From Arctopsyche grandis (Eukaryota > Arthropoda > Insecta > Trichoptera > Hydropsychidae), in the NCBI RefSeq assembly GCF_051622035.1, contig NC_135362.1:27773001-27837000 (forward strand): a stretch of 64,000 bases of DNA, read 5' to 3'. Under the pieces are notes generated by a model. It had not been told where the DNA came from and ran no database searches. It worked only from the letters and a program-made list of their open reading frames with translations. This document shows positions 1-11,303 of the stretch, piece by piece (positions within the stretch are counted from its first letter, which is position 1; each line of letters starts with the position of its first letter). A program made the translations under genes and the position numbers.

Positions 1-646
1 GCCTCGATATAATACTGAAATTGTGTAAAGTAACTGGTTTACGATTATTATTATTGTTTTGGAATTGAGGTACTATTCATCGACACGTTCAGCATACAGA
101 GTGTTCTTAAATTTAATCTCCGGGGGAATGCACACATGCCGAGATAAGTAAATACAGGTTTAAATCATTGGCAATTTTCTTATATTGATCGTTGGCATTA
201 CTAGTGTCGCTTTTGCGCCCAATATGGAGAAGGTCAAGATAATGAAAAAAGACAGATCGACCAGTCAGAAAGTTGTACGCGTGCCAGTCGAGGAAGGGCG
301 ACTTGACGTTTAATTGGCGACAGGTGAGTTTTTACGAAAATAAATTACACGCATCGTAGTGCTAAATCGGCCATTGCTACTGTGTCGCAAAAACGGGTCA
401 AATTTAATATATACATACGTTTGATTTGTTCGTTTGCGAAAATCGCTTACCACTTTTTGCCCCGTTCTAGTATAGGCGATGGCGGCTTAAAAGGGCTGTT
501 TCCATATAGTGGTTTCGTCGGCTATGGGAAAACTCTATACATGGTGGTAGTAGCAGACGACCTTGACGATCAACTGTCAATAAATTCCCGCCAAAACTGA
601 CATTCTTCTCGGATCGAATGCATACCATTTATCTCATGTCAATTTC
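1..646. other. left-edge sequence, no recognised gene
   Basis: Nothing in this stretch resembles a known protein. It is less AT-rich than most of the window, especially between about 190 and 600, and has no repeat shared with other parts of the window. A possible small leader exon inside it is listed separately. The edge of the window may cut a gene lying to the left. Confidence 0.4.
224..323 (+). other. possible leader exon with short ORF and splice donor
   Basis: An ATG at 224 opens a 29-codon frame beginning MEKVKIMKKDRSTSQ and ending in TAA at 311-313. Ten bases later comes a consensus splice donor, CAG|GTGAGT, at 323/324. This is what a 5' untranslated exon with a short upstream ORF looks like, but a donor alone is weak evidence. 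No matching downstream exon can be shown, and the peptide is not recognised. Confidence 0.2.
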
Positions 647-660
647 ATCTACTTGTGTAT

Positions 661-1092
661 TTTTTTTTTGATTTTTAAATGCTTTTTATTATTATGAAAT
701 TATGTTCACAATACATCTTATATCTATTTTAATAGCTACTGATCTACTGATCATTTTCTATTTTACAATTTAATTTAATTTGGTATTATATTATTCTAAT
801 GTTAATCTAAAGCATAATAGGAAAAAGAGCTCAAAAACCTATTTACAATCCTTATAAATGTTCATAATACATCTAATACATAATATTAATTAAAGACTCT
901 CTAAAGTCGATGACCTAAAGCAGATTGTGTTTAGGTAATCTGTGTTTATACCTGAAGGGTATAGACATTTTGTTGTAATCACCGAGACTCTTCACAAGTG
1001 TGTTAGTATGGTTATTAGTGATTCTGTCATAGAATCTACTGGTTAGTTTGTTAGTAATGTCTGTAACAAACGGAATATTATATATGGCATGC
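661..1092 (-). mobile_element. Jockey-like LINE, 3' tail, 5'-truncated
   Basis: On the minus strand this is the last part of a non-LTR retrotransposon ORF2 and its 3' end, finishing in a poly-A run (the T-run from 661). The decoded C-terminus matches the copies at 1294-1859 and 6598-7300 (motif FVTDITNKLTNRFYDRITNN). The copy is bounded by a perfect 14-bp target duplication, ATCTACTTGTGTAT, at 647-660 and 1093-1106, so both ends are exact. The long target duplication, severe 5' truncation and poly-A tail are those of target-primed reverse transcription. It cannot encode a functional protein. Confidence 0.85.
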
Positions 1093-1293
1093 ATCTACTT
1101 GTGTATGTAGTGTTTCACATGTACACCAAAGTTGTAATTTTTTTATGGTTCACTTTAGCTTTCAAATTTAGAGTGTAGTAAGTGTAACGTAAAATTTTAA
1201 TATCCTACGAATGGTATAAGATTGAGTTGCCAAAGGTTGTGACGACTTCAACGGTTACAAAGTCGAATAGGTACACTTTGAATGATCACAATG

Positions 1294-1859
1294 TTTTTTT
1301 TTTTGATTTTTAAATGCTTTTTATTATTACGAAATTATATTCACAATACATCTTTTATCTATTTTAATAGCTACTGATCTACTGATCATTTTCTATTTTA
1401 CAATTTTAAATTAATTTTGTTAGTAATCGTAGTATTATATTATTGTAATGTTAATATGTGCAGCGTAATAGGAAAAAGAGCTCAAAAACCTATTTACAAT
1501 TCTTATAAAATGCTCATAATACATATAATACATAATATTAATTAAAGACCCTCTAAAGTCAATGACCTAAAGCAGATTGTGCTTAGGTAATCTGTGTTTA
1601 TGGATATTTTGTTGTAATAACCGAGATTCTTCACAAGTGTAACCACATGGTTATTAGTGATTCTGTCATAGAATCTATTGGTTAGTTTGTTAGTAATGTC
1701 TGTAACAAACGGAATATTATATGTGGCATGCAGTTTTTTGAAGTTAGTATATATGGGTGTATTATAAATTATTTTCAGGGATTTATTTTGTATTATTTGG
1801 AGCTTGGAAAGGTTACTATTCGAGGCATTATTCCATACAGGTGAAGCATAGGTTAAATT
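1294..1859 (-). mobile_element. Jockey-like LINE, 3' tail, 5'-truncated
   Basis: Second copy of the same family, ending in a T-run (poly-A on the minus strand). It reaches further into the ORF: the minus frame at 1542-1895 includes SPVWNNASNSNLSKLQIIQN, typical of the region after the reverse transcriptase of Jockey-clade elements. A 9-bp target duplication, ATCACAATG, lies at 1285-1293 and 1860-1868. Compared with the copy at 661 it lacks a few codons around 1595 and is independently truncated, so it is a separate insertion. Confidence 0.85.
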
Positions 1860-1894
1860 ATCACAATGTAAATGGTTCCGAATGGTTTTATTCA

Positions 1895-3640
1895 TAATTC
1901 AAATGGGGATATATTGTATATATGTATGACAACCCCGTATTATCAAATGAAACAATCTCGAAGAAATGAAATCCCAAGATTATTTACTGTTACAAAATGA
2001 GATAACTACATATAATAAATCGTATTGGTTTATTTATGTTATTCAATCAATCGATGTACACTCATCATTACAGATGGCTCCAATGCAAAGAGTCTACTAT
2101 ACAGATCAAAAAACACATAAAATTATATATTAATACATAATTCGAAATCATACATGACATCCAAATATGGTCAAACATTGCAAACATCGTATACAATACG
2201 ATCGATAAATATTTATACAAACATTATGATTCTAAGTGATTGAAATTCCGACTCAAATGAGGACAATCCCGAATGATCGAAATGCCAAATGAAACAATTT
2301 CAACGAAACAAAATCCCAAGATGAGTAATTTTCAAATTGGAGCTATGTATGTATGTATACTAAAACGTATGGTTATTCCGAGTGATTAAAATTCCGACAG
2401 ATCGATGTTTTAAATGAAAGCAATCAATCCCTGGTGATCAAAATCCAAAATAATGTTCAAAATTAAACAATCTCGACGAATCAAAATCTCAATACGACTA
2501 ATTTACTATTCCAACATGAGATAAGTACTGAACTTCAAATTGGGTACATATTGTGTGTACAATAAATCGCTTTGTGATTCCAAGTGATCAAAATTCTGAC
2601 TGACTTATATTTGGAATGAGGACAATCCCGAATGATCAAAATGCCAAATGTAACAATCTCAATAAAACGAAATCTCAAGATGACTAATATACTATTCCAA
2701 CATGAGATAAGTACCGAAATTCAAATGGGGTATATATTGTATGTATAATAAATCGCATTATGATTCCGAGTGATCAAAATTCGACTGATCAAAATTCGAC
2801 TAATAAATTTTTCAATAAAAATGAGGACAATCTCGATTAATCAAAATTCCAAATGAAACAATCTTGAAACAGAATCCCAAGATGATTTACTTGTTATTTT
2901 AACATGAGATAAGTGCCGAATTTAAAATTGGAAATATAGGGTATGTATAATTTCAAATTGGGAATATAGGGTATGTATAATTTCAAATTGGGAATATAGG
3001 GTATGTATAATTTAAAATGGGGTACATATTGTGTGGATAATAAATCGTATTATGATTACAAGTGATCAAAATTCCGACTGATGAATATTTCAAAAATGAG
3101 GAAAATCCCGAACGATCAAAATACCAAATGAAACAATCTCAAGGAAACGAAATCTCAAGATGAATTATTGTTATTTCAACATGAGATAAGTACCAACTTT
3201 CAAATATGGAATATACTGTATGTATAATTTCAAATTGGGTACATTTTGTGTGAATAATAAATCGTATGTTGTTTCCAAGTGATAAAAATTCTGACTGATA
3301 AATATTTAAAAATGAGGACAACCCCGAATTATTAAAATACCAATGAAATAATCTCGACGAAACGAAATCTCAAGATGACTTACTTGCTATTCCAACATGA
3401 GATAAGTACCGAATATCATATATAATTTCAAATTGGGTACATATTGGGTGGATAATAAATCGCATTATGATTCCGAGTGATCAAAATTCTGACTGACCTA
3501 TGTATATTTCGAATGAGGACAATCCCGAATGATCAAAATTCCAAATGAAACAATCTCGACGAAACGAAATCTCAAGATGACTTATTTATTTATATTTCAA
3601 AATAAGAAAAGTACCGAATTTTAATAAAGACTTTTTTTTT
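1895..3640. repeat. degenerate satellite, units of about 185-275 bp
   Basis: The phrase ATGAGATAAGTACCGAA recurs at about 2515, 2700, 2905, 3180 and 3397. It is followed each time by a stretch with AATAAATCGCATTATGATTCC, then GATCAAAATTCCGACTGA, then ATGAGGACAATCCCGAAT, then AACAATCTCGACGAAACG. Spacing varies from about 185 to 275 bp because of small internal duplications. A 30-bp piece (AATTTCAAATTGGGAATATA and following) is present three times in a row near 2928-3010. The units have diverged, so this is an old array. No coding capacity. Confidence 0.85.
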
Positions 3641-5990
3641 GTTAATGGAATGCTTTCGTCATGAAATGTTACGAGTTTCTTTATTGTACATGTAGTCGTT
3701 AATGTAGATATATCAGTGTAAACGCGCCATAAGGCGAAAGCTCGATCATGTAATTCAATGAGTTCGCAGACGGAAAGAATGAAAATAAACGATCGCGAAA
3801 AGTGAATGAAAGTGTTTTTATTTTTCGATTTTTTATGGCGTGTGTGTGTGTGTGTGTGAAATATATAAAATTTTTGAGGTCGCGCACATACAGGGTGTCA
3901 GTTTCACGCGAAATTCGAGTACGTCGCATTTTTGTGGTAAACTGTCATACTATTATAGACGACGAAACGTCCATTGAGCAGGTTGTCAGGTTTTGTTTTT
4001 TTTTTTTAATTTTTAATTTACTCTCTTTTCGTTTAATCACTTTAAAAATTCCTCGACAGCTCAAAAAACCGTGTAATTTTTGACACGCGCTTTTCACTTT
4101 CGTAATGCTCAAACTCGCGATTTAAAATTATCATTGCAACAAACCTTTCGCCGTTAGCCGATTGAGTTCTCAAAAGTTGTTTATTAAATGAGTTACATAT
4201 AAATGCACATAAAATACTAGCATACTATAAATAGCAACTGCGCATATGAACCTGAAGGAATGCAGTAAAAGTAAATAACATTTGAATGCGTTTTCCATTT
4301 GAGAAGCCCACAGAAAAACATAAAACACTATTGTACTTTGAAATGTTTCCTTTAAGAATTGAACGTTTAAGCACGCTTGTAATAAACATAATATATTTGT
4401 GTACAGATTTTCATTCGAGTCGATATTGATCGAATACACTCAGTTTTTATCGATTTTCGTTGTTGATGGGAATTTTTTGAAATTTCTGAATCATTTTCGG
4501 TGCGTGCTGTATATATGTATGTACTACAGGAAGACATTAATTTTTTCATTGCAATCATCTGATATTAAGTGTACGAATTTATGTATGTATGTATGTAAAA
4601 GAACGAAGCGTAACCGCAGTATATTTCGTAATAATAATCCAGATCGAATTGTTATTTTTTGCATATGTATAATTCAAATGATATTTTAATGTGACGTGAA
4701 TATATTCCATTTTAGATAAGTGGTTTCTACATTTATATTTTTTTTGTTTTATTTGAGTCATTAAAAAGTTTGTAAAAATATCGTACGTTGATGATGCGTG
4801 TGATGGGAATCGTAGGTTGAATCTTGTAAATTTCAATTTGAATAATGGAATTTTTGATGATGCAGATATGTATGTACATACATATGTATGCCTTAGAAGA
4901 ATGTTTACTACATAAAGTTCTTTAATGGGCTTAAAATTGTTCTAAATATCTACAAACTGTTAAAAACGACGTGTATTACATATTTAAAAGGACGTCTCAT
5001 TAAAATTGAAGCAATTTTTGAAAGCTTGAGATAGTCCGAATTATATAAGCAAAATAATAGTTCCATAAGCTATTAATGTTGTTCATAAAATTTTAATATT
5101 AATGTATTTAAAATCAAACATGTTTATTAGAAATATATGTGTATATGAAAAAATTCCATCAACACACAAAAACTTAGTCACAAATTTGCACGCACATCTC
5201 AATCTAAAATCAATTTCAACTCAATCTAAAATCTAGATTAGATAAAAAAAAATATTGAAATAGAAAACCATCCTTTACAAACATAATTACATAAAATACT
5301 GACTAATAAATTAAAAAATAACATGGGAAAAAAAATGTTTAAAAAAATATACATTTTTGACTTTTAAAATTCGCTAAATAATTAATTATAAGTATTTTAA
5401 AAGAATACAAAATCACAATGAATACAAAAAACATCTGACTATTGATTCCAATACTCATTTTTAGCACAGCAATACTAGATTTTGAGTTAAAGACTGCAAA
5501 AGCCAAAAAACCTGTAAAAACTTTAACAATTTTAGTGGGTAAGATTGATTAGTATCCGCTCCGTTATCTCAAAAACGTGATTTTTTGATGCTCAGTGTTA
5601 TTAATGATTTATTTTTAAATTAATATACATACATATATAAAAGAAGGAGGGTATTTATTTGAGAGGTTTTGTTTAGAGGCACCTTTATAATTAGGTGTTT
5701 TTGTCGAACATGCTTTGAGGAGGTCTGGCCAGGCAATGGAAGATCAAAAGCTAAACTTCGGCACGCTAAAACACATAATAAGCGACGTTTTTCTAGTAAT
5801 ATAAGATATTCAATTCTTGGAAAATGTTTCAAAGTCGACTTGCACCAAAAAAAAAAGCGCAGAAAGAAAATTTGAAGCATAACTTCCTGCTATGTAAATT
5901 CATTCAGCAAAAATATTGAAATGTTAGCCAGACACACTACTGCAGACTGCAGTCATTGATAAATAGATGATATTTTTTTTCTACTCCAAC
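3641..5990. other. AT-rich intergenic DNA with microsatellites
   Basis: No protein-like frame is recognisable. The stretch contains a short (GT)n run near 3839-3858, several ATGT/ACAT runs (for example near 4580 and 4865), and long A-rich segments from 4980 to 5480. Short open frames here are chance openings in low-complexity DNA. Confidence 0.5.
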
Positions 5991-5993
5991 AGG

Positions 5994-6190
5994 AGTGGCG
6001 CTCCGTCAAATGTCAAAACAGCTCCTGGCGAAATCCTCGAAACAAAAAGCTCGAACGGCGAAAGCTTCACAGGAGGTCTACTTGCGAGCAGCTCGTTTCC
6101 CATGATGAGTCGAGAACAAGATTGGCCAAGTGGACAGGAACCAATTAGGCTGGCAAATAAATCACAGCAACATGTCAGGACCGTTCCTGT
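5994..6190 (+). other. candidate internal coding exon, gene unknown
   Basis: A patch of near-balanced base composition sits in AT-rich DNA. It is preceded by a polypyrimidine tract and AACAG (acceptor) and followed by CCT|GTAATA (a mediocre donor). Read after a one-base phase carry-over it gives about 65 codons with no stop: it opens SGAPSNVKTAPGEILETKSS and contains SFPMMSREQDWPSGQEP. The composition (rich in S, G, P, Q, E) suits a disordered segment of a large protein. I do not recognise the family. The opposite strand is also open over the same bases, so the coding strand is not certain. Confidence 0.3.
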
Positions 6191-6597
6191 AATATGATAT
6201 TTCAAACGAAGCGCCGAACAATCGATGGATACGAGTAGATGGGCCTGGTAATTTCCAGTCGGCGAGAGGAAGTAAATATGCTGGACACTAGTGGGCGAGA
6301 CTTTCACAGATGTTTGTCTTGAGAAGCATCCGGTCTGCGTAAATTATTGCTTCCTTATGTTTTTCCGTATACATACGAGTATAATATATGTATTTATGAA
6401 AATAAATTCACCAAGTATGTACGTATCTGTAGGTGATTGAAGCTCAAATTATACGCACAAGGAATTGAAAATTGTTTATAATAATGTCAAGAGTGTATGT
6501 CTGAAATTAAGAGTGTAACGATAGCACGTACATATGTACGTGTAGAATAGATTTTCAAATACTCGACTTCATCAATTATCCGTGTATTTTTTTTTGA

Positions 6598-7300
6598 TTT
6601 TTAAATGCTTTTTATCATTACGAAATTATGTTCACAATACATCTTATATCTATTTTAGTAACTACTGATCTACTGATCATTTTCTATTTTACAATTCATT
6701 TTAAATCTTATAAATGCTCATAATACATCTAATACATAATATTAATCAGACTCTCTAAAGTCGATGACCTAAAGCAGATTGTGTTTAGGTAATTTGTGTT
6801 TATACCTGAAGGGTATAGACATTTTGTTGTAATCAGTGAGACTCTTTACAAGTGTGTTAGTATGGTTATTAGTGATTATGTCATAGAATCTACTGGTTAG
6901 TTAGTTAATGTCTGTAACGAACGGAATATTATTTATGGCATGCAATTTTTTTCATGTTAGTATATATGGGTGTATTATAAATTATTTTTAGGGATTTATT
7001 TTGTATTAATTGGAGCTTGGAAAGGTTAGTATTCGAGGCGTTATTCCATACAGGTAAAGCATAGGTTAATAATGGTAATATGAGCGCGCGATATAATTCT
7101 ATTTTATTTTGAGTTGATAAAGATATATTTTGATTAAATATTGGGTATATTGAGGATATACCCCGCATCGCCTTGCATTTCGCTGTCTCAATGTGAGGTG
7201 CCCATCTCATTCTTTTATCGAACGTTACTTCTAAATATTTTATTACTGACTGCCAATTCAGACTTTCTCCAGAGGGGATTTTCAGATCTGAACTTGGCTG
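6598..7300 (-). mobile_element. Jockey-like LINE fragment
   Basis: Same family as 661 and 1294 but longer. The minus strand encodes, through frameshifts, the segment after the reverse transcriptase active site: KMRWAPHIETAK-like residues, then the ALPVWNNASNTNLSKLQLIQ stretch, then the FYDRITNN region and a 3' untranslated tail ending in poly-A (T-run near 6598). The frame is broken around 6930-6960 and again near the 3' end, so it is dead. The upstream (right) boundary is unclear, close to 7300; no target duplication was found. Confidence 0.75.
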
Positions 7301-7326
7301 TATCGAGTAGTAACAATCAAAGTAGG

Positions 7327-7724
7327 CAAATTAAACGTCAAACGGGTTGCCAGTAACAAAAATAAAATTTGAAGTTTCAGTGAAATCATAACCAGTTACA
7401 TTTTCATAGTGAAAAAATATCCAATTACATTTTTACTAGCCCCTATTAGTGAAATTATAATTTTTGACAGTTGGATGATAGCGCCATGCGCAAATGATAG
7501 CTCATGGTCCACACATCGTAATATCCATCCAAACACATCGTAATATCCATCCAAACACATTGTACATAATATCTTAGCAGCCAACACTTATTTATTTAAG
7601 GGTTTCGTTAGGTTAGGTTAAGTTAGGGTTGGCCCTATTCATTTAAAGTTAGGTTGTTAGGGTCGGTATTTATATTTGCCAAATTTTATTTTTGTTATTG
7701 GCTATCCATTTGACGTTTGATTTT
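7327..7724. mobile_element. inverted-repeat element with telomere-like insert
   Basis: Arms of 45 bp at 7327-7371 and 7680-7724 are inverted copies of each other with roughly 80% identity (left arm contains GTAACAAAAATAAAATTTG; the right arm is its complement). Between them lie a 22-bp direct duplication (ACACATCGTAATATCCATCC..) at 7511-7554 and a run of GTTAGGTTAGGTTAAGTTAGGG-type repeats near 7607-7660. No ORF. It is probably a non-autonomous DNA element; no target duplication was identified. Confidence 0.5.
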
Positions 7725-8890
7725 CCGGGCGAATACCGAATCTATTTTGCGAGCTATTTTAGAGAGGGGAATTCTTTTTATTACATACCTCCTTTGTTTG
7801 CAGGGCGAAATGTTTTAGAGATGGGCATTCACATATAATGTCGTGATAAATACCTAATTTATCTAGAAATAGGAATATTTTACCGATAAATGTTACTCAT
7901 TAAATTTATTTCAATAAAAACAAATAATAAAAACGCCATATAATTAAATTTATTTCAATAAAAAAAAATTAAATAATGCATAGAACGTTTCAAAATTTTA
8001 TTTTAGTTTTAATGTTTCCCTCTGTAGAAAAAACTCTTTCCATGTCCGTTGACGTCGGTTTTATAGTTAAAAGTTTTTTGAATAGAATGTCCAACACTTC
8101 TAGTCTAATTTTGAAAGTGCCAACATTCTTAGGTTTTTTAATTTTTTAAAGTATTATTACTTTATCTATGTACGTAGTAACAATAGATGAAGTTTTTTTT
8201 ATTAGACTTTCGCACGTCGCAATATGTAGATGATATTGCTACTTGTATTTCTTCCTGCCATTCGTCCTGCAATCGACGTCCTTGTCGTTGGCATACTTCT
8301 TCTTCAATTATAATTATTGATTCTTCAGAAGAATTCGTCAAAAAATTTTTTTGTGCAAAATCGAATACTGTGTATTATCCGAGTTTTATGTTGAAATATC
8401 CGGTGATCGAGTAGCCTAAAAAAGGCCGAGTATCGAGTACTCGAATACTCGGATTGGAAAACCTAGTGTAGAATATATCCTTGGATCAGCAGGATGAGAT
8501 AAGAATAAGAATACTTAAATGCTAAGCCAATATACATACATATCGAAATAGCTGAAGTAGTTGAACAAATCATTACAAAAGAAGCGCTCAAATGGTATCC
8601 AAGATGGTGTTAGAAAACGTGCAAAGAAGGCTGTGCTGATGAACTTAGTGTTATTGTTAAAATAAGGTAATATATAACAATATAATATATAACATGATCG
8701 TTCAAAACACGAATAGGCGAATGGAGGCACGAAAATATGAGCAATTAAAGTTCAAATTGAGACACGAACGAGAATACAGCTAGATCTATAGCAAAAGGTA
8801 CGTGAAGAATTAGAAGATGAATGAAGGATTTAAGAAGATATAAAAAAAACCGAGTCTTATTCATTTTTACAAGGCTATTCTTAGTTTCAC
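7725..8890. other. AT-rich intergenic DNA, no gene seen
   Basis: No recognisable coding sequence. A 40-bp phrase around TATCTATGTACGTAGTAACA (8160-8200) recurs at about 14940-14975, so part of this stretch is an unclassified repeat. TACATACCTCC at 7783-7793 matches the end of the dispersed repeat described at 54290-54650. Confidence 0.4.
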
Positions 8891-8892
8891 TT

Positions 8893-9010
8893 CGTTTATT
8901 GGTCTGACACTTTTTCCTACATTCTTCCGATCGTTTTGAAACTTTGCCATTTTGCGCGGTTTGGTCGCCGATAGAAATTTGAATTGCTTCCGCTATTCGA
9001 TGGCGAAAAA
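8893..9010 (-). repeat. fragment of dispersed repeat B
   Basis: Contains the diverged core of a repeat found complete at 54290-54650: CCGATCGTTTTGAAACTTTGCC here versus the complement of GGCAAAGTATGAAAACGATC there. Degraded and without intact ends. Confidence 0.55.
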
Positions 9011-9588
9011 TAATCAAAAAATTCGGAGACAGTAACAGCTCATTCACCGCCAATGGCCAGTAGCCTTGTTTGTTTGACTTTCCGCCCCCCCTCCCACTCG
9101 TTTTGTGAGATTTTAATTGTTTAAACACCTATAATTTTATCATTTTAACACTATATTTTATATATTTTCAACCTTATTTTTTTGCTCTCTAGCTATGTAG
9201 GACGATAGTTAAGGCGGAAACACACAGCGATGAACGTGGAACATGGTTTTTTTTAGATAGTTTTAGACGTGCGGAAAAAATGTGACGTGCCTTGCACAGA
9301 TTCATGGCTCACCGTCCTGAAATTACCCCCCCGAAGTGTTTTTGGTAAAATTGTATCCTTGTATTTATCCTTGCTTGACAGTGATCGATAGCGGTGTGTC
9401 CCATATATGAAGAAATATAGGAGAACTTGTCGACTTTCCACGTTCCACGTTCCTTGCTGTGTGTTTTTTTCCCTTAACCACATTTCTTGGGAAATGGAAA
9501 CTCCACCGCCGAAGACTAGTTATTACGTATTTATCTATTTAGTTCCAAGACAGGTCATTTTAAATCGACACTATGTCTAACTGGGTTT
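9011..9588. other. intergenic, no gene seen
   Basis: Moderately AT-rich unique DNA. Short minus-strand frames occur at 8745-9128 and 9253-9483, but they have no similarity I recognise and no supporting splice or repeat context. Confidence 0.35.
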
Positions 9589-10343
9589 AAGGACACTTAC
9601 CCCCTGGACACATACCCCCTCGGACACATACCCCCGGTCAAAAACCCCCTTGACATTAACCCCCCGTGCAAATAGCCCCCCAAAGATACTATACAAATTG
9701 ACAGTATCTTTAATAAAAAGTCAATGCTAATTTATATCAGCCAGAAAAATATAGATATTTATTTATTGATTATTTATTTAATAATACATATATCAATAAA
9801 TCAGATATTAATAATACATACATATATCAGATTCTTTATAAATAATCAATAATCAATAGTAAAAAATCAGTAATCAACAATAATAATTTAAAATATACAA
9901 AACTCCAAAATCAATTGTATTTTAATCTCTTTTTCTTTTCCTTTTCTCAATTTTACAAATTCCATCATGGATAGTCTAAAAATATTTAAAATATAATGAT
10001 AATAATATAACAATAATGTATACTTTTATTAAAATTTACTTTCAATACCACAGAACACAAACGCTAACTGGTGACTAAAAGTCTTTTAAATTGATATTTA
10101 TTTTATTTACTACAATAAATTGAAATTATATATTGTATATAAATTGAAATTCAATATGCTCTACCACACTCAATTTGATCTTATTTATTACTTTACTTTA
10201 TTAATAATTATTAATTATTTATTATTATTTTTAAACAATTTTTATCCATGGCGGGGGGGTTATTTGCACTCGGGGTTAATGTCCAGTGAGTTTTTGGCCG
10301 GGGTTATGTGCCCGTGGGGTACGTGTCTAGGGGATACATTCAT
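9589..10343. mobile_element. small foldback element with C-rich repetitive ends
   Basis: The left arm (9589-9690) is a run of diverged 15-16-bp units, each ending in four to six C (GGACACTTACCCCCT, GGACACATACCCCCT and so on). The right arm (10252-10343) is its complement in the same unit order, with CATTAACCCC, CAAAAAC and GGACAC phrases aligned. About 560 bp of very AT-rich non-coding DNA separates the arms. The ends are not sharply defined and no target duplication is evident. The design parallels the larger foldback element at 40374. Confidence 0.7.
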
Positions 10344-10352
10344 TAGATAAAT

Positions 10353-10430
10353 TGACAAACTCTAACAGGAGACGATCGATCATATAGATTTGAACCGACG
10401 ACCTCTCTACTGGTAAATAAATAAAAGTTA
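10353..10430 (-). mobile_element. SINE fragment
   Basis: The complement matches the body of the tRNA-derived SINE seen at 48151 and 28158 (GACAAACTCTAACAGGAGACG corresponds to the segment before the 3' tail). Truncated at both ends. Confidence 0.5.
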
Positions 10431-10439
10431 TTAAAAAAA

Positions 10440-11090
10440 AAACCGTTTAACCGGCTCGCTGCGGCTTATACATGTACAAAAAAGTCATGCAAGATAAGTA
10501 GTAATAATAGTATTTGCAATATATGGTGAAAGGATGGTGAGATGAATCTATCTTGGCAGGTTTATATGTGGTAAGGTACTTGGTTTATGGGTGAATTTTG
10601 GCGTGCTGAAGCTTCTGGACCACCGTGTGGCACGCAAGGTGAGGTTTTTGTTTTTGCGTTCGCATTGCTTCACGCTATATCACCGGCTGGTCTGGTCTTC
10701 GGAAACCTTCGTCTTCATATTCGACATTCCATGTGGAGTTTTGTTCGACAAGAGTGTCGGAAACGTATGTGGAAAAGCTCGTCATTGCGAAACTGACTGC
10801 AACAAGTGATAATGCGGTGCTGACGGGTTGCATTGTGGACTTATATCATACATTTGTATGCAGTGGGATATGGTCTCTTGGGTAGAGGTTGTACATACAT
10901 ATGTAGTTTAGTAGAAAATCCGAGATTCTCGTTTCTTGAGAAATCGTTTATTAGAATCTCGAAAATATCGAGAATATTTTAAATTTATCACTATGTGTTT
11001 TTGTTCGATAAACTGATTTATTTACTTGTAAACTCGTAAATACTATTTTGTGAAATGTTTAGTATGATTATTTGCACGAAGCATAAAGTT
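10440..11090. other. unique DNA, small ORF at 10591-10809 of doubtful meaning
   Basis: Base composition rises between 10560 and 10860. A 72-codon plus-strand frame begins MNFGVLKLLDHRVARKVRF and overlaps a second open frame. A potential donor (CAAG|GTGAGG) lies at about 10640. Nothing identifies a protein family and there is no acceptor/donor pair that makes a convincing exon. Confidence 0.25.
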
Positions 11091-11095
11091 TTTCC

Positions 11096-11276
11096 TAAGG
11101 GGCGGGCCGCACCGTGCTACTTTGTCGGCCGACTTGTTGCGCGACACGAAAAAATGTATGGAAATGTGTGCGACAAACAAGTTGACGAGTGTGGCATGTC
11201 CCATCTACCTGCATGCATTGGTCTGGTCGTCCTCAACCAAGTTGTTCGCAAGTTGAGCGGTGCGGCCCGGCCCTTA
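11096..11276. mobile_element. MITE, TIR TAAGGGSCGGGCCGCACCG
   Basis: A GC-rich 181-bp element whose 19-bp ends are inverted copies with one or two mismatches. Similarity of the arms continues weakly inward (GACTTGTTGCGCGAC versus the complement of GTTGTTCGCAAGTTG). It is non-coding. Flanking duplications were not found, so the superfamily is unknown. Confidence 0.65.
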
Positions 11277-11303
11277 CAGACAGAGATGTTTTATTTATTA
11301 TTT

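Noticed and set aside
5981..6307. 108-codon minus-strand ORF opposite the candidate exon
   Set aside because: It shares the same composition island; the plus-strand reading has an acceptor and donor context. Neither strand is proven, so only the plus-strand candidate was listed, with low confidence.
10591..10809. 72-codon ORF MNFGVLKLLDHRVARK.. as a small gene
   Set aside because: Two overlapping frames are open over the same bases, no similarity is recognised, and there is no supporting signal.
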